From Oscillospiraceae bacterium (lineage in GTDB: Bacteria; Bacillota; Clostridia; Oscillospirales; Ruminococcaceae): a stretch of 64,000 nucleotides of DNA. The notes beneath the pieces are model-generated. The model was not told where the DNA came from. It worked only from the letters and a program-made list of their open reading frames with translations, and ran no database searches. The position numbers were made by a program, and so were the translations under genes. Within the stretch, counting starts at the first letter, position 1, and the number at the start of each line of letters is the position of its first letter. Shown piece by piece: positions 9,219 through 17,294 of the stretch. The stretch is from assembly GCA_017828975.1 (NCBI GenBank), contig JAGAJN010000005.1, positions 62,001 to 126,000 of the forward strand, given 5' to 3'.

Positions 9219-9274
9219 GAATTTATGCGGCTATTTTTGAAGCTGCCAAAAATGTTCGGGAGGCTGATTCTTTA

Positions 9275-11098
9275 ATGTGCGGATACGTAGGATTTACCAA
9301 CAAAATAAACAATGCCAATCAAGTAATTGCAGAAATGATGGATAAAATTAAGCATAGAGGACCCGATTCCGAGGGTAAGTATGTAGACGGTGACATTGCT
9401 CTGGGCTTTCGCAGACTTAGCATCATCGACCTTAATTCGGGACACCAGCCCATCTATAACGAGGACAATTCCAAAATTCTCCTTTTTAACGGAGAGATAT
9501 ACAACTTTATGGAAATCAGAGAAGAACTTCTCGCAAAGGGACACATCTTCAAAACCAAGTCCGACTCCGAGGTACTTCTCCACGGCTATGAGGAATTCGG
9601 CGAAAAGCTGCTGAACCGGCTGAGAGGAATGTTCTCCTTCGTAATCTGGGACAAAAACACCAAGGAGCTTTTCGGTGCAAGAGATTTCTTCGGAATAAAG
9701 CCCTTTTACTATGCAACAATGGGCGATACCTTTATGTTCGGCTCGGAAATAAAGGCGTTCCTTCCCCACCCCGATTTTGTAAAGGAAATGAACGAGGACG
9801 CTCTGGAAAACTATCTCACATTTCAATATTCCCCCACGACAGATACATTCTTCAAAAACGTTTATAAGCTGCCCCCCGCTCATTTTCTTAAATATAAGGA
9901 CGGCAAACTGACTGTCAAGAGATATTGGGAGGTCAAATTTGATGCCGATGAAAATCCCAATATGGACGAATGGGTAAGCAGAATTTCCGATACCTTCAAA
10001 AATTCCGTTGAAGCTCATAAAATAAGCGATGTTGAGGTCGGAAGCTTCCTGTCCAGCGGCGTTGATTCAAGCTATGTTGCTTCTGTGGCAAATGTTGACA
10101 AGACCTTTACCGTAGGCTTCGGCACCGACGAAAAGTATAATGAGATAGGCTGGGCAAAGGAATTTTCCAAGTACATCGGCAAGGAAAACATCAGCAAGGT
10201 CATTACCCCCGAGGAATACTGGGGCAACATTTCAAAGATTCAGTATCATATGGACGAACCCCTTGCAGACCCCTCTGCAATTGCGCTTTATTTTGTCTGC
10301 AATAAGGCTTCGGAATATGTCAAGGTCGTGCTTTCGGGAGAAGGTGCAGACGAGATTTTCGGCGGATACAACATTTACAGAGAGCCTATGGCTATCCCCG
10401 CATATAACGCCGTTCCCAAGGTCATCAGAAAAGGAATAGGTGCCGTTGCATCAAAGCTTCCCCCGAAAAGAGGCATAAATTTCCTTGTAAGACGAAGCAA
10501 GGACTTAGAGGAACGCTTCATCGGCAACGCCTATATGTTCTCGGAAAAGGAAAGAAAGGCACTTCTTAAAATAAAGACCAACGCCCCCGATGCAATGGCA
10601 ATAACCAAACCTTTCTACGATAAGGTCAAGGATAAGGACGCTGTCACAAAAATGCAGTATCTCGACCTTCACCTCTGGATGACTGGAGATATTCTTCTGA
10701 AAGCCGACAAAATGTCCATGGCAAATTCCCTTGAGCTGCGAGTTCCCTTCCTCGATAAGGAAGTAATGGCACTTGCGGAAAAGATACCCACAAGATACAG
10801 AGTAAACGACGAAAACACCAAGGTGGCAATGAGAAAAGCTGCGCTGAAAGCAACTCCCCCTCAGACCGCAAACAAGAAAAAGCTGGGCTTCCCCGTTCCT
10901 ATCAGGGTTTGGCTGAAAGAGGACAAATATTACAACATCATCATGGAAACATTCACCTCCGAAACCGCCGAGCATTATTTCAACACCGATATGCTCATCT
11001 CCCTTCTTGACGAACACAAAAACGGCAAGCGGGACAACAGCCGAAAGATATGGACTGTCTACATTTTCCTCGTTTGGCATAAGGTATATTTTGAATGA
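9275..11098 (+). CDS. asnB: Asparagine synthase (glutamine-hydrolysing)
   Basis: Class II glutamine amidotransferase fused to an ATP-dependent synthetase that converts aspartate to asparagine. Cys2 after the start Met is the glutaminase nucleophile (MCGYVGF), with RRLSIID and NGEIYN of the glutaminase domain. The synthetase pyrophosphate loop is LSSGVDSS near residue 259, followed by VLSGEGADEIFGGY. The length (607 aa) is typical of the AsnB branch that also includes amidotransferases acting on wall or antibiotic substrates, so the acceptor is most likely, but not certainly, aspartate. It overlaps the next gene by ATGA. Confidence 0.93.
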   Translation: MCGYVGFTNKINNANQVIAEMMDKIKHRGPDSEGKYVDGDIALGFRRLSIIDLNSGHQPIYNEDNSKILLFNGEIYNFMEIREELLAKGHIFKTKSDSEVLLHGYEEFGEKLLNRLRGMFSFVIWDKNTKELFGARDFFGIKPFYYATMGDTFMFGSEIKAFLPHPDFVKEMNEDALENYLTFQYSPTTDTFFKNVYKLPPAHFLKYKDGKLTVKRYWEVKFDADENPNMDEWVSRISDTFKNSVEAHKISDVEVGSFLSSGVDSSYVASVANVDKTFTVGFGTDEKYNEIGWAKEFSKYIGKENISKVITPEEYWGNISKIQYHMDEPLADPSAIALYFVCNKASEYVKVVLSGEGADEIFGGYNIYREPMAIPAYNAVPKVIRKGIGAVASKLPPKRGINFLVRRSKDLEERFIGNAYMFSEKERKALLKIKTNAPDAMAITKPFYDKVKDKDAVTKMQYLDLHLWMTGDILLKADKMSMANSLELRVPFLDKEVMALAEKIPTRYRVNDENTKVAMRKAALKATPPQTANKKKLGFPVPIRVWLKEDKYYNIIMETFTSETAEHYFNTDMLISLLDEHKNGKRDNSRKIWTVYIFLVWHKVYFE

Positions 11099-12303
11099 GA
11101 AAGCATTTTGCCGCAGTATTGATATGTGCATTTTTGCTGACGGGCTGCACAGCTGTTGATGATGTTTCTCAGCCGATAATGGAAACTGCTTCGGTCACAG
11201 AAGCTGCCGTAACAACAACCGTTTCCGAAACAACAGTCACCGAATCGGAAGAAAAACCTTGGGAATATCTTCTGACTGACGGCGAGTTTTCCGAGTATTA
11301 CGATGCCGCATATGCAATGCTTTCGGAAATGTCCCGAGAAGAAAAGGTCGGTCAGCTTCTTCTGGCAAGATGTCCCGACAATGCGTCGGAACAGGCAGAA
11401 AAGTTCAGGCTGGGCGGATATGTACTTTTCAAGCGGGACGTTAAGGGCAAAACACCCGAAACTCTCAGAGAATTTATTGGCGGATTTCAGTCCGTTTCAA
11501 AGATACCAATGATTTGCGCCGTTGACGAAGAGGGCGGCGAAATAGTTCGTGTAAGTTCCCTGTCAGCATTTCGTGAAACCCGCTTTCCGTCCCCGTCAAA
11601 AGCGTATAAGAACGGCGGTTTTCAGGGGGTTTACGATGATTATTCCGAGAAATCCGGGTTTCTCCTTGACTTGGGATTTAACCTGAACCTTGCTCCCGTT
11701 GCGGACGTTTCCGTTGACCCGAAGGACTACATTTACAGCCGCACTCTGGGACTGCCTGCCGAAGAAACAGCCGAATATATCCGAAACGCCGTTACTGCGG
11801 CAAAAGAGGCGGGCATATCCTCCTGCTTAAAGCATTTCCCGGGCTATGGAAACAACGCCGATACTCACACAGGTTCGGCAATTGACGAGCGTTCCGAGGA
11901 CACTTTCAGAAACAGCGATTTTCTCCCGTTCAAGGCGGGTATCGAAGCGGGGGCGGAATGTGTGCTGGTGTCCCACAATATCGTGAAATGCTTTGACAGC
12001 GAAAAGCCCGCTTCACTGTCCCCCGAAATTCATCGGATACTACGTGAGGAGCTTGGTTTTTCGGGGATAATCATGACAGATGACCTTTCCATGGACGCCG
12101 TTTCCCTGTTCTGCACCGACAGTCTGCCCTATGCCGAAGCGGTCAATGCGGGAAATGATATACTTATCGTCACGGAATATGAAGCGGCGTACAATGACAT
12201 TCTCTCGGCTGTGGAAAGCGGAGAAATAACACAGGAAACCATCGACAGGGCGGTCATGCGGATAATCGCCTGGAAATACTCGAAAGGATTGCTTGAACAG
12301 TGA
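11095..12303 (+). CDS. Glycoside hydrolase family 3 lipoprotein (NagZ-like beta-hexosaminidase)
   Basis: Secreted lipoprotein (lipobox LLTGC at about residues 15-19) with a Thr/Ser-rich linker and one GH3 domain. The NagZ-type signature KHFPGYGNNADTH holds the Asp-His dyad that acts as general acid/base, and IMTDDLSMDAV holds the nucleophile Asp. It therefore probably releases N-acetylglucosamine from muropeptides outside the membrane, as Gram-positive NagZ does. There is no C-terminal second GH3 domain; 402 aa fits the short type. It starts inside the asnB stop (ATGA) and overlaps the following tetR start. Confidence 0.9.
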   Translation: MRKHFAAVLICAFLLTGCTAVDDVSQPIMETASVTEAAVTTTVSETTVTESEEKPWEYLLTDGEFSEYYDAAYAMLSEMSREEKVGQLLLARCPDNASEQAEKFRLGGYVLFKRDVKGKTPETLREFIGGFQSVSKIPMICAVDEEGGEIVRVSSLSAFRETRFPSPSKAYKNGGFQGVYDDYSEKSGFLLDLGFNLNLAPVADVSVDPKDYIYSRTLGLPAEETAEYIRNAVTAAKEAGISSCLKHFPGYGNNADTHTGSAIDERSEDTFRNSDFLPFKAGIEAGAECVLVSHNIVKCFDSEKPASLSPEIHRILREELGFSGIIMTDDLSMDAVSLFCTDSLPYAEAVNAGNDILIVTEYEAAYNDILSAVESGEITQETIDRAVMRIIAWKYSKGLLEQ

Positions 12304-12899
12304 GCGGGACATCAACAAAAGAAAAGATAATATTTGAAGCCTTGAAGCTGTTTTCCGAGGAAAGCTATGATTCGGTTTCCGTGCGGGATATTTCCTCCGC
12401 TGTGGGCATCAGGGAAAGCTCCCTTTACTACTATTTCAAAAATAAGCGGGAGATATTCGATGCCGTTATTACCGAATGTGAAAAGCGCACCGAGGAGCAT
12501 TTTCTCAATCTGACAAATCCGTTCTGCTCGGAAAACGGCGGCATTTACAGCAAGGTTTCCGAAGAAAAGCTGATAATGGTAGCAATTTCCGTGATGAATT
12601 TTTATCTTACGGACGAATTTTCACGGCTTTTCAGACGCATGCTCGTCATAGGACAGTTCTCGGACGACAGGCTCAAAAGCTGTTACAGAAATATTTATAT
12701 CAGACAGCCCGAGGAATTTTTCACACGCCTGTTTGGTGCAATGAATGATAACGGACTATCTCCCCGTTCGGCAGCAAGGGCGTTTTACTCACCGCTATAT
12801 CTTATTCTGAACGAAAGCGACAGCATTGCCGAGGCACTTCCGAAAATCAAAGAACACATTCTGACTTTTGTCGGACTTTATGTAAAGAGGTTGAAATAA
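12300..12899 (+). CDS. TetR/AcrR family transcriptional regulator
   Basis: The N-terminal helix-turn-helix is clear: KEKIIFEALKLFSEESYDSVSV, then RDISSAVGIRESSLYYYFKNKREIF (residues about 5-55). The C-terminal ligand-binding half (to residue 199) matches no subgroup I can name. The start is GTG at 12300, overlapping the GH3 stop (GTGA), with AAGGAT nine bases upstream. Its neighbours suggest control of this surface/wall gene cluster or of mntP, but no target operator was identified. Confidence 0.9.
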   Translation: MSGTSTKEKIIFEALKLFSEESYDSVSVRDISSAVGIRESSLYYYFKNKREIFDAVITECEKRTEEHFLNLTNPFCSENGGIYSKVSEEKLIMVAISVMNFYLTDEFSRLFRRMLVIGQFSDDRLKSCYRNIYIRQPEEFFTRLFGAMNDNGLSPRSAARAFYSPLYLILNESDSIAEALPKIKEHILTFVGLYVKRLK

Positions 12900-13567
12900 T
12901 GAGCAGTCTTGTAACATATAAATATATCAGAAAAAATCCCGACATCATGACCTATATCAGAAAGGCTGATGAAGCGCTGTCGGCACAGGGCTACACCGAA
13001 CATTCCTTTGCCCACGTTGAAAAAGCGGCTGCCACCGCCGAGATGATACTTACCGGGCTGGGCTACGGAGAACGGGACATTGAGCTTGCCAAAATTGCCG
13101 CTATCCTCCACGATATAGGCAATGTTATCAACAGGATAGACCATGCGCAAAGCGGCGCTGTTATGGCGTTTCGTCTGTTGGATAACCTTTCTATGCCCGC
13201 CGACGAGATAGCAACCATAATTTCCGCTATCGGCAATCACGACGAATCAACGGCACAGCCCATAAATGCTATTGCCGCCGCCCTCATTATTGCCGACAAG
13301 ACCGACGTTCGCAGAAGCAGAGTGCGCAACCGTGATTTCAAAACATTTGACATTCACGACAGAGTAAATTACGCCGTAACAAAGGCAAAGCTTTATTTCA
13401 GCGACAGCAAGGATAAGCTTATCCTTGACCTGGATATTGACACGGAAATTTCCTCTGTTATGGAATATTTCGAGATATTTCTGGACAGAATGCTTCTCTG
13501 CAAACGCTCTGCCGAGTTTTTCAAGGTAAAATTCTGCATGAAAATAAACGGCTCGGACATTCTGTAA
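12899..13567 (+). CDS. HD domain phosphohydrolase
   Basis: 222-aa single HD domain. Metal ligands are visible: His in EHSFAHVEKA (about residue 36), HD in AAILHDIGN (about residues 63-68), and further His/Asp in IGNHDES and ALIIADKTDVRRSR. The family covers phosphohydrolases acting on nucleotides or cyclic nucleotides; the substrate here is unknown. The C-terminal part looks like a small beta-rich extension. The ATG overlaps the tetR stop (TAATG), so the two are coupled. Confidence 0.85.
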   Translation: MSSLVTYKYIRKNPDIMTYIRKADEALSAQGYTEHSFAHVEKAAATAEMILTGLGYGERDIELAKIAAILHDIGNVINRIDHAQSGAVMAFRLLDNLSMPADEIATIISAIGNHDESTAQPINAIAAALIIADKTDVRRSRVRNRDFKTFDIHDRVNYAVTKAKLYFSDSKDKLILDLDIDTEISSVMEYFEIFLDRMLLCKRSAEFFKVKFCMKINGSDIL

Positions 13568-13579
13568 GGAGGAGTTTAT

Positions 13580-14146
13580 TTGAGATTTTACGAGCTTCTG
13601 CTCATAGCCGCAGGTCTTTCTATGGACGCTTTTGCGGTTTCCATATGCAAAGGTCTGGCAATGAAAAAGGTCAATGTAAAATACCCTGTTATTATCGGAC
13701 TGTTTTTCGGAGGATTTCAGGCGCTGATGCCTGTAATAGGCTGGTTTCTGGGACGCCGCTTTGAAACTGCAATCACCAATTTCGACCACTGGATAGCTTT
13801 CGGTCTGCTGGCGTTCATCGGCGGAAAAATGATAATTGAGTCCATGAAGCCCGATGATGAGAAATCCGACGAGGAATACAAGCTGAACGTCAGGGAGCTT
13901 TTTCTTCTGGCAGTTGCTACAAGCATTGACGCCCTTGCGGTGGGAATTACGTTTGCTTGTCTTAAAGTGCCTATTGTCGGGTCTGCCGCACTTATCGGGT
14001 GCGTTACCTTTGGATTTTCCTTTGCGGGAGTTTACATAGGAAACAAGTTTGGTCTGAAATTCAAAAGCGGTGCGGAAATGACAGGCGGTGCGATACTTGT
14101 TTTCATCGGCGCAAAAATTCTGCTGGAACATCTGGGAATACTTTAA
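13580..14146 (+). CDS. mntP: Manganese efflux pump MntP-like (DUF204)
   Basis: Six-helix membrane protein of 188 aa. Both inverted halves carry the family's acidic membrane motif: AAGLSMDAFAVSICKG (residues about 10-25) and VATSIDALAVGITF. E. coli MntP exports Mn(II); this assignment is by family. The TTG start at 13580 has AAGGAGGAG just upstream. It is last in the asnB cluster and is followed by a terminator. No yybP-ykoY manganese riboswitch is seen before it. Confidence 0.9.
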   Translation: MRFYELLLIAAGLSMDAFAVSICKGLAMKKVNVKYPVIIGLFFGGFQALMPVIGWFLGRRFETAITNFDHWIAFGLLAFIGGKMIIESMKPDDEKSDEEYKLNVRELFLLAVATSIDALAVGITFACLKVPIVGSAALIGCVTFGFSFAGVYIGNKFGLKFKSGAEMTGGAILVFIGAKILLEHLGIL

Positions 14147-14159
14147 GATATTACAAAAC

Positions 14160-14192
14160 ACGGGCTGCGTTTTATCGTCAGTCCGTTTAATT
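14160..14192 (+). terminator. terminator after mntP
   Basis: ACGGGCTG (14160-14167) pairs fully (one G-U) with CAGTCCGT (14179-14186), followed by TTAATTGTT. The T tract is weak. Confidence 0.6.
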
Positions 14193-14235
14193 GTTATATA
14201 AAATATCATATTATGTGAAAAAATCAACAAATCTC

Positions 14236-14264
14236 TTGATTAATGAAAAAAAATCAAATATAAT
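14236..14264 (+). promoter_or_regulatory. promoter of prmA and the topoisomerase genes
   Basis: TTGATT (14236-14241), 17-base spacer, TATAAT (14259-14264), 41 bases before the prmA start, which has GGAGG. Confidence 0.7.
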
Positions 14265-14305
14265 AAAATAGTATGCGTGTCTGATTTTTATGGAGGACTG
14301 ATAAA

Positions 14306-15295
14306 ATGAACTGGACAGAAGTTAATATTTTTACCACTACTGAAGGAATTGACCCCGTTTGCGGCTGCCTGCTCTGCATCGGTGTTACAGGCTTTGTTAT
14401 CAAGGACGCAAAGGATTTTGAAGATTTCCTTGCAGATAAAACGGGAAACTGGGACTACATCGACGACGACCTGATGAACCTGAAAGATTGTGAAACCTGC
14501 GTTACGGTATATCTCCCCGAAAACTCTCAGGGAGCGGATATGCTTTCATCTATACGTTCGGAAATGGCCGCTCTTGCGGGACGTGACACCGAAAAAAAGT
14601 TCGGCAGGCTTGCTGTCGAGCTTGCCAATGTCCGTGAAGAGGATTGGGCTAACAACTGGAAGCAGTATTTCAAGCCCCTGCGTATCGGCGATAAGCTGCT
14701 AATTAAGCCCTCTTGGGAAAACTGCGATGAAAACGAAGCACGAGTTACCCTTGAAATTGACCCCGAATCAAGCTTCGGAACAGGTCAGCACCACACCACT
14801 CAGCTTTGCTTGGAACAGCTTGAAAAGATTATTTCCGAGGGCGACAGAGTTCTTGATTTAGGCTGCGGAAGCGGTATTCTTTCCATTGCCGCCCTGCTCT
14901 TAGGTGCAAGCGAGGCGACCGCTGTTGACATTGACGCAAATTCCGTGAAGATCGCTGCGGGAAATGCGGAGAAAAATCATATCCCGAAGGAGAAATACAC
15001 CTGCTTCTGCGGAAATGTTGCGGGAGATGAGGAGCTTTGCGAAAAGATCGGCGGCGGATTTGACGTTATCACCGCAAATATCGTTGCGGACGTGCTTATT
15101 GCAATGAGCGGAGTTTTCGGGAAATTTATCCGACCCGGCGGAAAGCTTATTCTTTCGGGAATAATATCTCAGCGTTCGGAGGAAGTCCTTGACGCTATGA
15201 AGAAAAAAGGATACATCCTCGAAACTGTTGCAGAAAAAGAAGATTGGGTAGCCTGCACATTTACAAGACCGGAAATGAAGGGAGAAGCAGAATAA
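14306..15295 (+). CDS. prmA: Ribosomal protein L11 methyltransferase
   Basis: PrmA trimethylates ribosomal protein L11 using SAM. An N-terminal ferredoxin-like substrate domain with EEDWANNWKQYFKPLRIGDKL leads into a Rossmann methyltransferase domain: PESSFGTGQHHTT, motif I VLDLGCGSGILSIAA (near residue 190), and DVITANIVADVL for the catalytic loop. The length (329 aa) is slightly longer than in E. coli, with an N-terminal insertion. It ends three bases before the topoisomerase B-subunit gene. Confidence 0.93.
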   Translation: MNWTEVNIFTTTEGIDPVCGCLLCIGVTGFVIKDAKDFEDFLADKTGNWDYIDDDLMNLKDCETCVTVYLPENSQGADMLSSIRSEMAALAGRDTEKKFGRLAVELANVREEDWANNWKQYFKPLRIGDKLLIKPSWENCDENEARVTLEIDPESSFGTGQHHTTQLCLEQLEKIISEGDRVLDLGCGSGILSIAALLLGASEATAVDIDANSVKIAAGNAEKNHIPKEKYTCFCGNVAGDEELCEKIGGGFDVITANIVADVLIAMSGVFGKFIRPGGKLILSGIISQRSEEVLDAMKKKGYILETVAEKEDWVACTFTRPEMKGEAE

Positions 15296-15298
15296 TCA

Positions 15299-17281
15299 AT
15301 GGCAAAAAAGAAGAATGATTATACCAACGAAAGTATTGTTGCCCTGAAGGGTGCGGACAGAGTAAGAAAGCGTCCCGCCGTTATCTTCGGCTCGGACGGT
15401 CTGGACGGTTGCAAGCATTCTGTTTTTGAGATAATCTCCAACTCCATCGACGAAGCAAGAGAGGGTCACGGCGATAAGATAATTGTTACCCGTTTTAATG
15501 ACCTAAGCATTGAGGTTGAGGACTTCGGACGTGGCTGTCCCGTTGATTTCAATCAGAATGAAAACCGCTATAACTGGGAGCTTGTCTACTGCGAAATGTA
15601 TGCAGGCGGAAAATACAGCGAGGGCGGAGAGGATTATGAATTTGCCCTGGGTCTGAACGGTCTGGGACTTTGCTCCACGCAGTATTCCTCCGAATATATG
15701 GACGTTGAGATTCACAGGGACGGTTTCAAATACAATCTCCATTTTGAAAAAGGAGAAAATGTGGGCGGTCTGAAAAAGGAGCCGTTCAAGGGTTCAAAAA
15801 CAGGAACAAAAACCAAGTGGAAGCCAGATATTGAGGTGTTCACCGACATAAACATTGAACGGGAATACTTCACGGAAGTCCTGAAAAAACAGGCAATTGT
15901 CAACCCGAAAGTAAATTTCATATTCCGCTGGCAGAATGAGGACGGCAGCTTTGAAACGGAAGAATTCTGCTATGAAAACGGCATCTCCGACTATCTCAGC
16001 GAAATTGCGGGAGAAAATCATCTCACTTCCTTCCAATACTGGGAGGGCGAGCGCAAGGGCCGTGACCGTGAGGACAAGCCCGAATACAAGGTCAAGCTGT
16101 CGGTGGCATTCACCTTTTCAAACAAGGTAAAGCTGCTTGAATATTACCACAACTCAAGCTTTCTGGAGCACGGCGGTTCCCCCGAAAAGGCGGTAAACAG
16201 GGCATTTTTGTCCGCAATTGACGGCTATCTCAAGGCGGGGAACAAGTATAACAAGGGTGAAAAGCCCGTCAAATGGGAAGATATTGCCGAGTGTCTGGTG
16301 CTTATTTCGTCGTCCTTCTCTACAATGACTTCATACGCGAATCAGACCAAAAAGGCTATCACAAACGTGTTCATCAAGGATGCAATGACGGAATTTTTGA
16401 AGCATAATTTAGAGGTATATTTCATTGAAAATCCCGACGAAGCGCAGCGCATCGCCGAGCAGGTCATGGTCAACAAGCGCAGCCGTGAAAATGCGGAAAA
16501 GGTCCGCACAAATATGCAGAAAAAGCTCACGGGAACTATCGACCTTTCCAATATGGTGCAGAAATTCGTTGACTGCCGAACAAAGGATATTTCCCGCAGA
16601 GAGCTTTATATAGTGGAGGGTGACTCCGCTCTGGGTGCTGTTAAGCTGGCAAGAGAAGCCGAATTTCAGGCGATCATTCCCGTTCGAGGAAAGATACTCA
16701 ACTGTCTGAAAGCGGATTATGACAAGATATTCAAGAACGAAATTATCACCGATATTATCAAGGTTCTGGGCTGCGGCGTTGAGGTCACTTCAAAGGCAAA
16801 TAAGGAGCTTTCCACCTTCAATCTAGAAAATCTCAAATGGAACAAGATCGTTATATGCACCGATGCCGATGTAGACGGTTATCAGATAAGAACGCTTATC
16901 CTGACAATGCTTTACAGACTCACCCCCACCCTTATTCAGGAGGGATATGTGTACATTGCCGAATCTCCCCTGTTTGAAATTGTTTCAAAGGACAAGACCT
17001 ATTTTGCATATACCGAAAAGGAAAAGACGAACATTCTCGAAAAGCTGGGAAATGCTAAGTACACTATCCAGCGTTCAAAAGGTCTTGGTGAGAATGAGCC
17101 GGATATGATGTCCCTCACAACTATGAATCCCGAAACACGCCGTCTTATCAAGATAAATCCCGATGACATTGAAGCTACCGCAGAAATGTTTGAAATGCTT
17201 CTGGGAGATAATCTCCAGGGACGAAAAGACTATATTTCCGAACACGGCGCAAGCTATTTAGAGCTTGCCGATCTGAGCTAA
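15299..17281 (+). CDS. Type IIA topoisomerase B subunit, divergent (ParE/GyrB-like)
   Basis: ATPase subunit of a type IIA topoisomerase: GHKL domain with RVRKRPAVIFG and EIISNSIDEAREG (catalytic Glu, Mg-Asn), transducer QTK loop (YANQTKKAIT) and a Toprim domain with EGDSA near residue 440 and DADVDG. Several normally invariant stretches differ: GLNGLGLC in place of GLHGVGA, EGDSALGAVKLARE in place of EGDSAGGSAKQGRD, and DADVDGYQIR in place of DADVDGAHIR. Catalytic acidic residues remain, so it is probably active. Its 660 aa match ParE-type length. With the next gene it forms a complete enzyme; it may be a topoisomerase IV or a third pair besides gyrase. Confidence 0.88.
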   Translation: MAKKKNDYTNESIVALKGADRVRKRPAVIFGSDGLDGCKHSVFEIISNSIDEAREGHGDKIIVTRFNDLSIEVEDFGRGCPVDFNQNENRYNWELVYCEMYAGGKYSEGGEDYEFALGLNGLGLCSTQYSSEYMDVEIHRDGFKYNLHFEKGENVGGLKKEPFKGSKTGTKTKWKPDIEVFTDINIEREYFTEVLKKQAIVNPKVNFIFRWQNEDGSFETEEFCYENGISDYLSEIAGENHLTSFQYWEGERKGRDREDKPEYKVKLSVAFTFSNKVKLLEYYHNSSFLEHGGSPEKAVNRAFLSAIDGYLKAGNKYNKGEKPVKWEDIAECLVLISSSFSTMTSYANQTKKAITNVFIKDAMTEFLKHNLEVYFIENPDEAQRIAEQVMVNKRSRENAEKVRTNMQKKLTGTIDLSNMVQKFVDCRTKDISRRELYIVEGDSALGAVKLAREAEFQAIIPVRGKILNCLKADYDKIFKNEIITDIIKVLGCGVEVTSKANKELSTFNLENLKWNKIVICTDADVDGYQIRTLILTMLYRLTPTLIQEGYVYIAESPLFEIVSKDKTYFAYTEKEKTNILEKLGNAKYTIQRSKGLGENEPDMMSLTTMNPETRRLIKINPDDIEATAEMFEMLLGDNLQGRKDYISEHGASYLELADLS

Positions 17282-17294
17282 GGAGGGCTGACAA

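Noticed and set aside
8890-9274. Possible riboswitch or T-box leader upstream of asnB
   Set aside because: The promoter lies only about 55 bases before the start, leaving no room for a structured leader, and no specifier or T-box sequence is seen.
9272-10018. Minus-strand frame of 248 aa opposite asnB
   Set aside because: Antisense shadow of the glutaminase domain; no start signals.
13560-13580. Manganese (yybP-ykoY) riboswitch before mntP
   Set aside because: Only 12 bases separate mntP from the HD gene.
13247-14230. Minus-strand frame of 327 aa over mntP and the HD gene
   Set aside because: Overlaps two genes with clear family motifs; no ribosome binding site.
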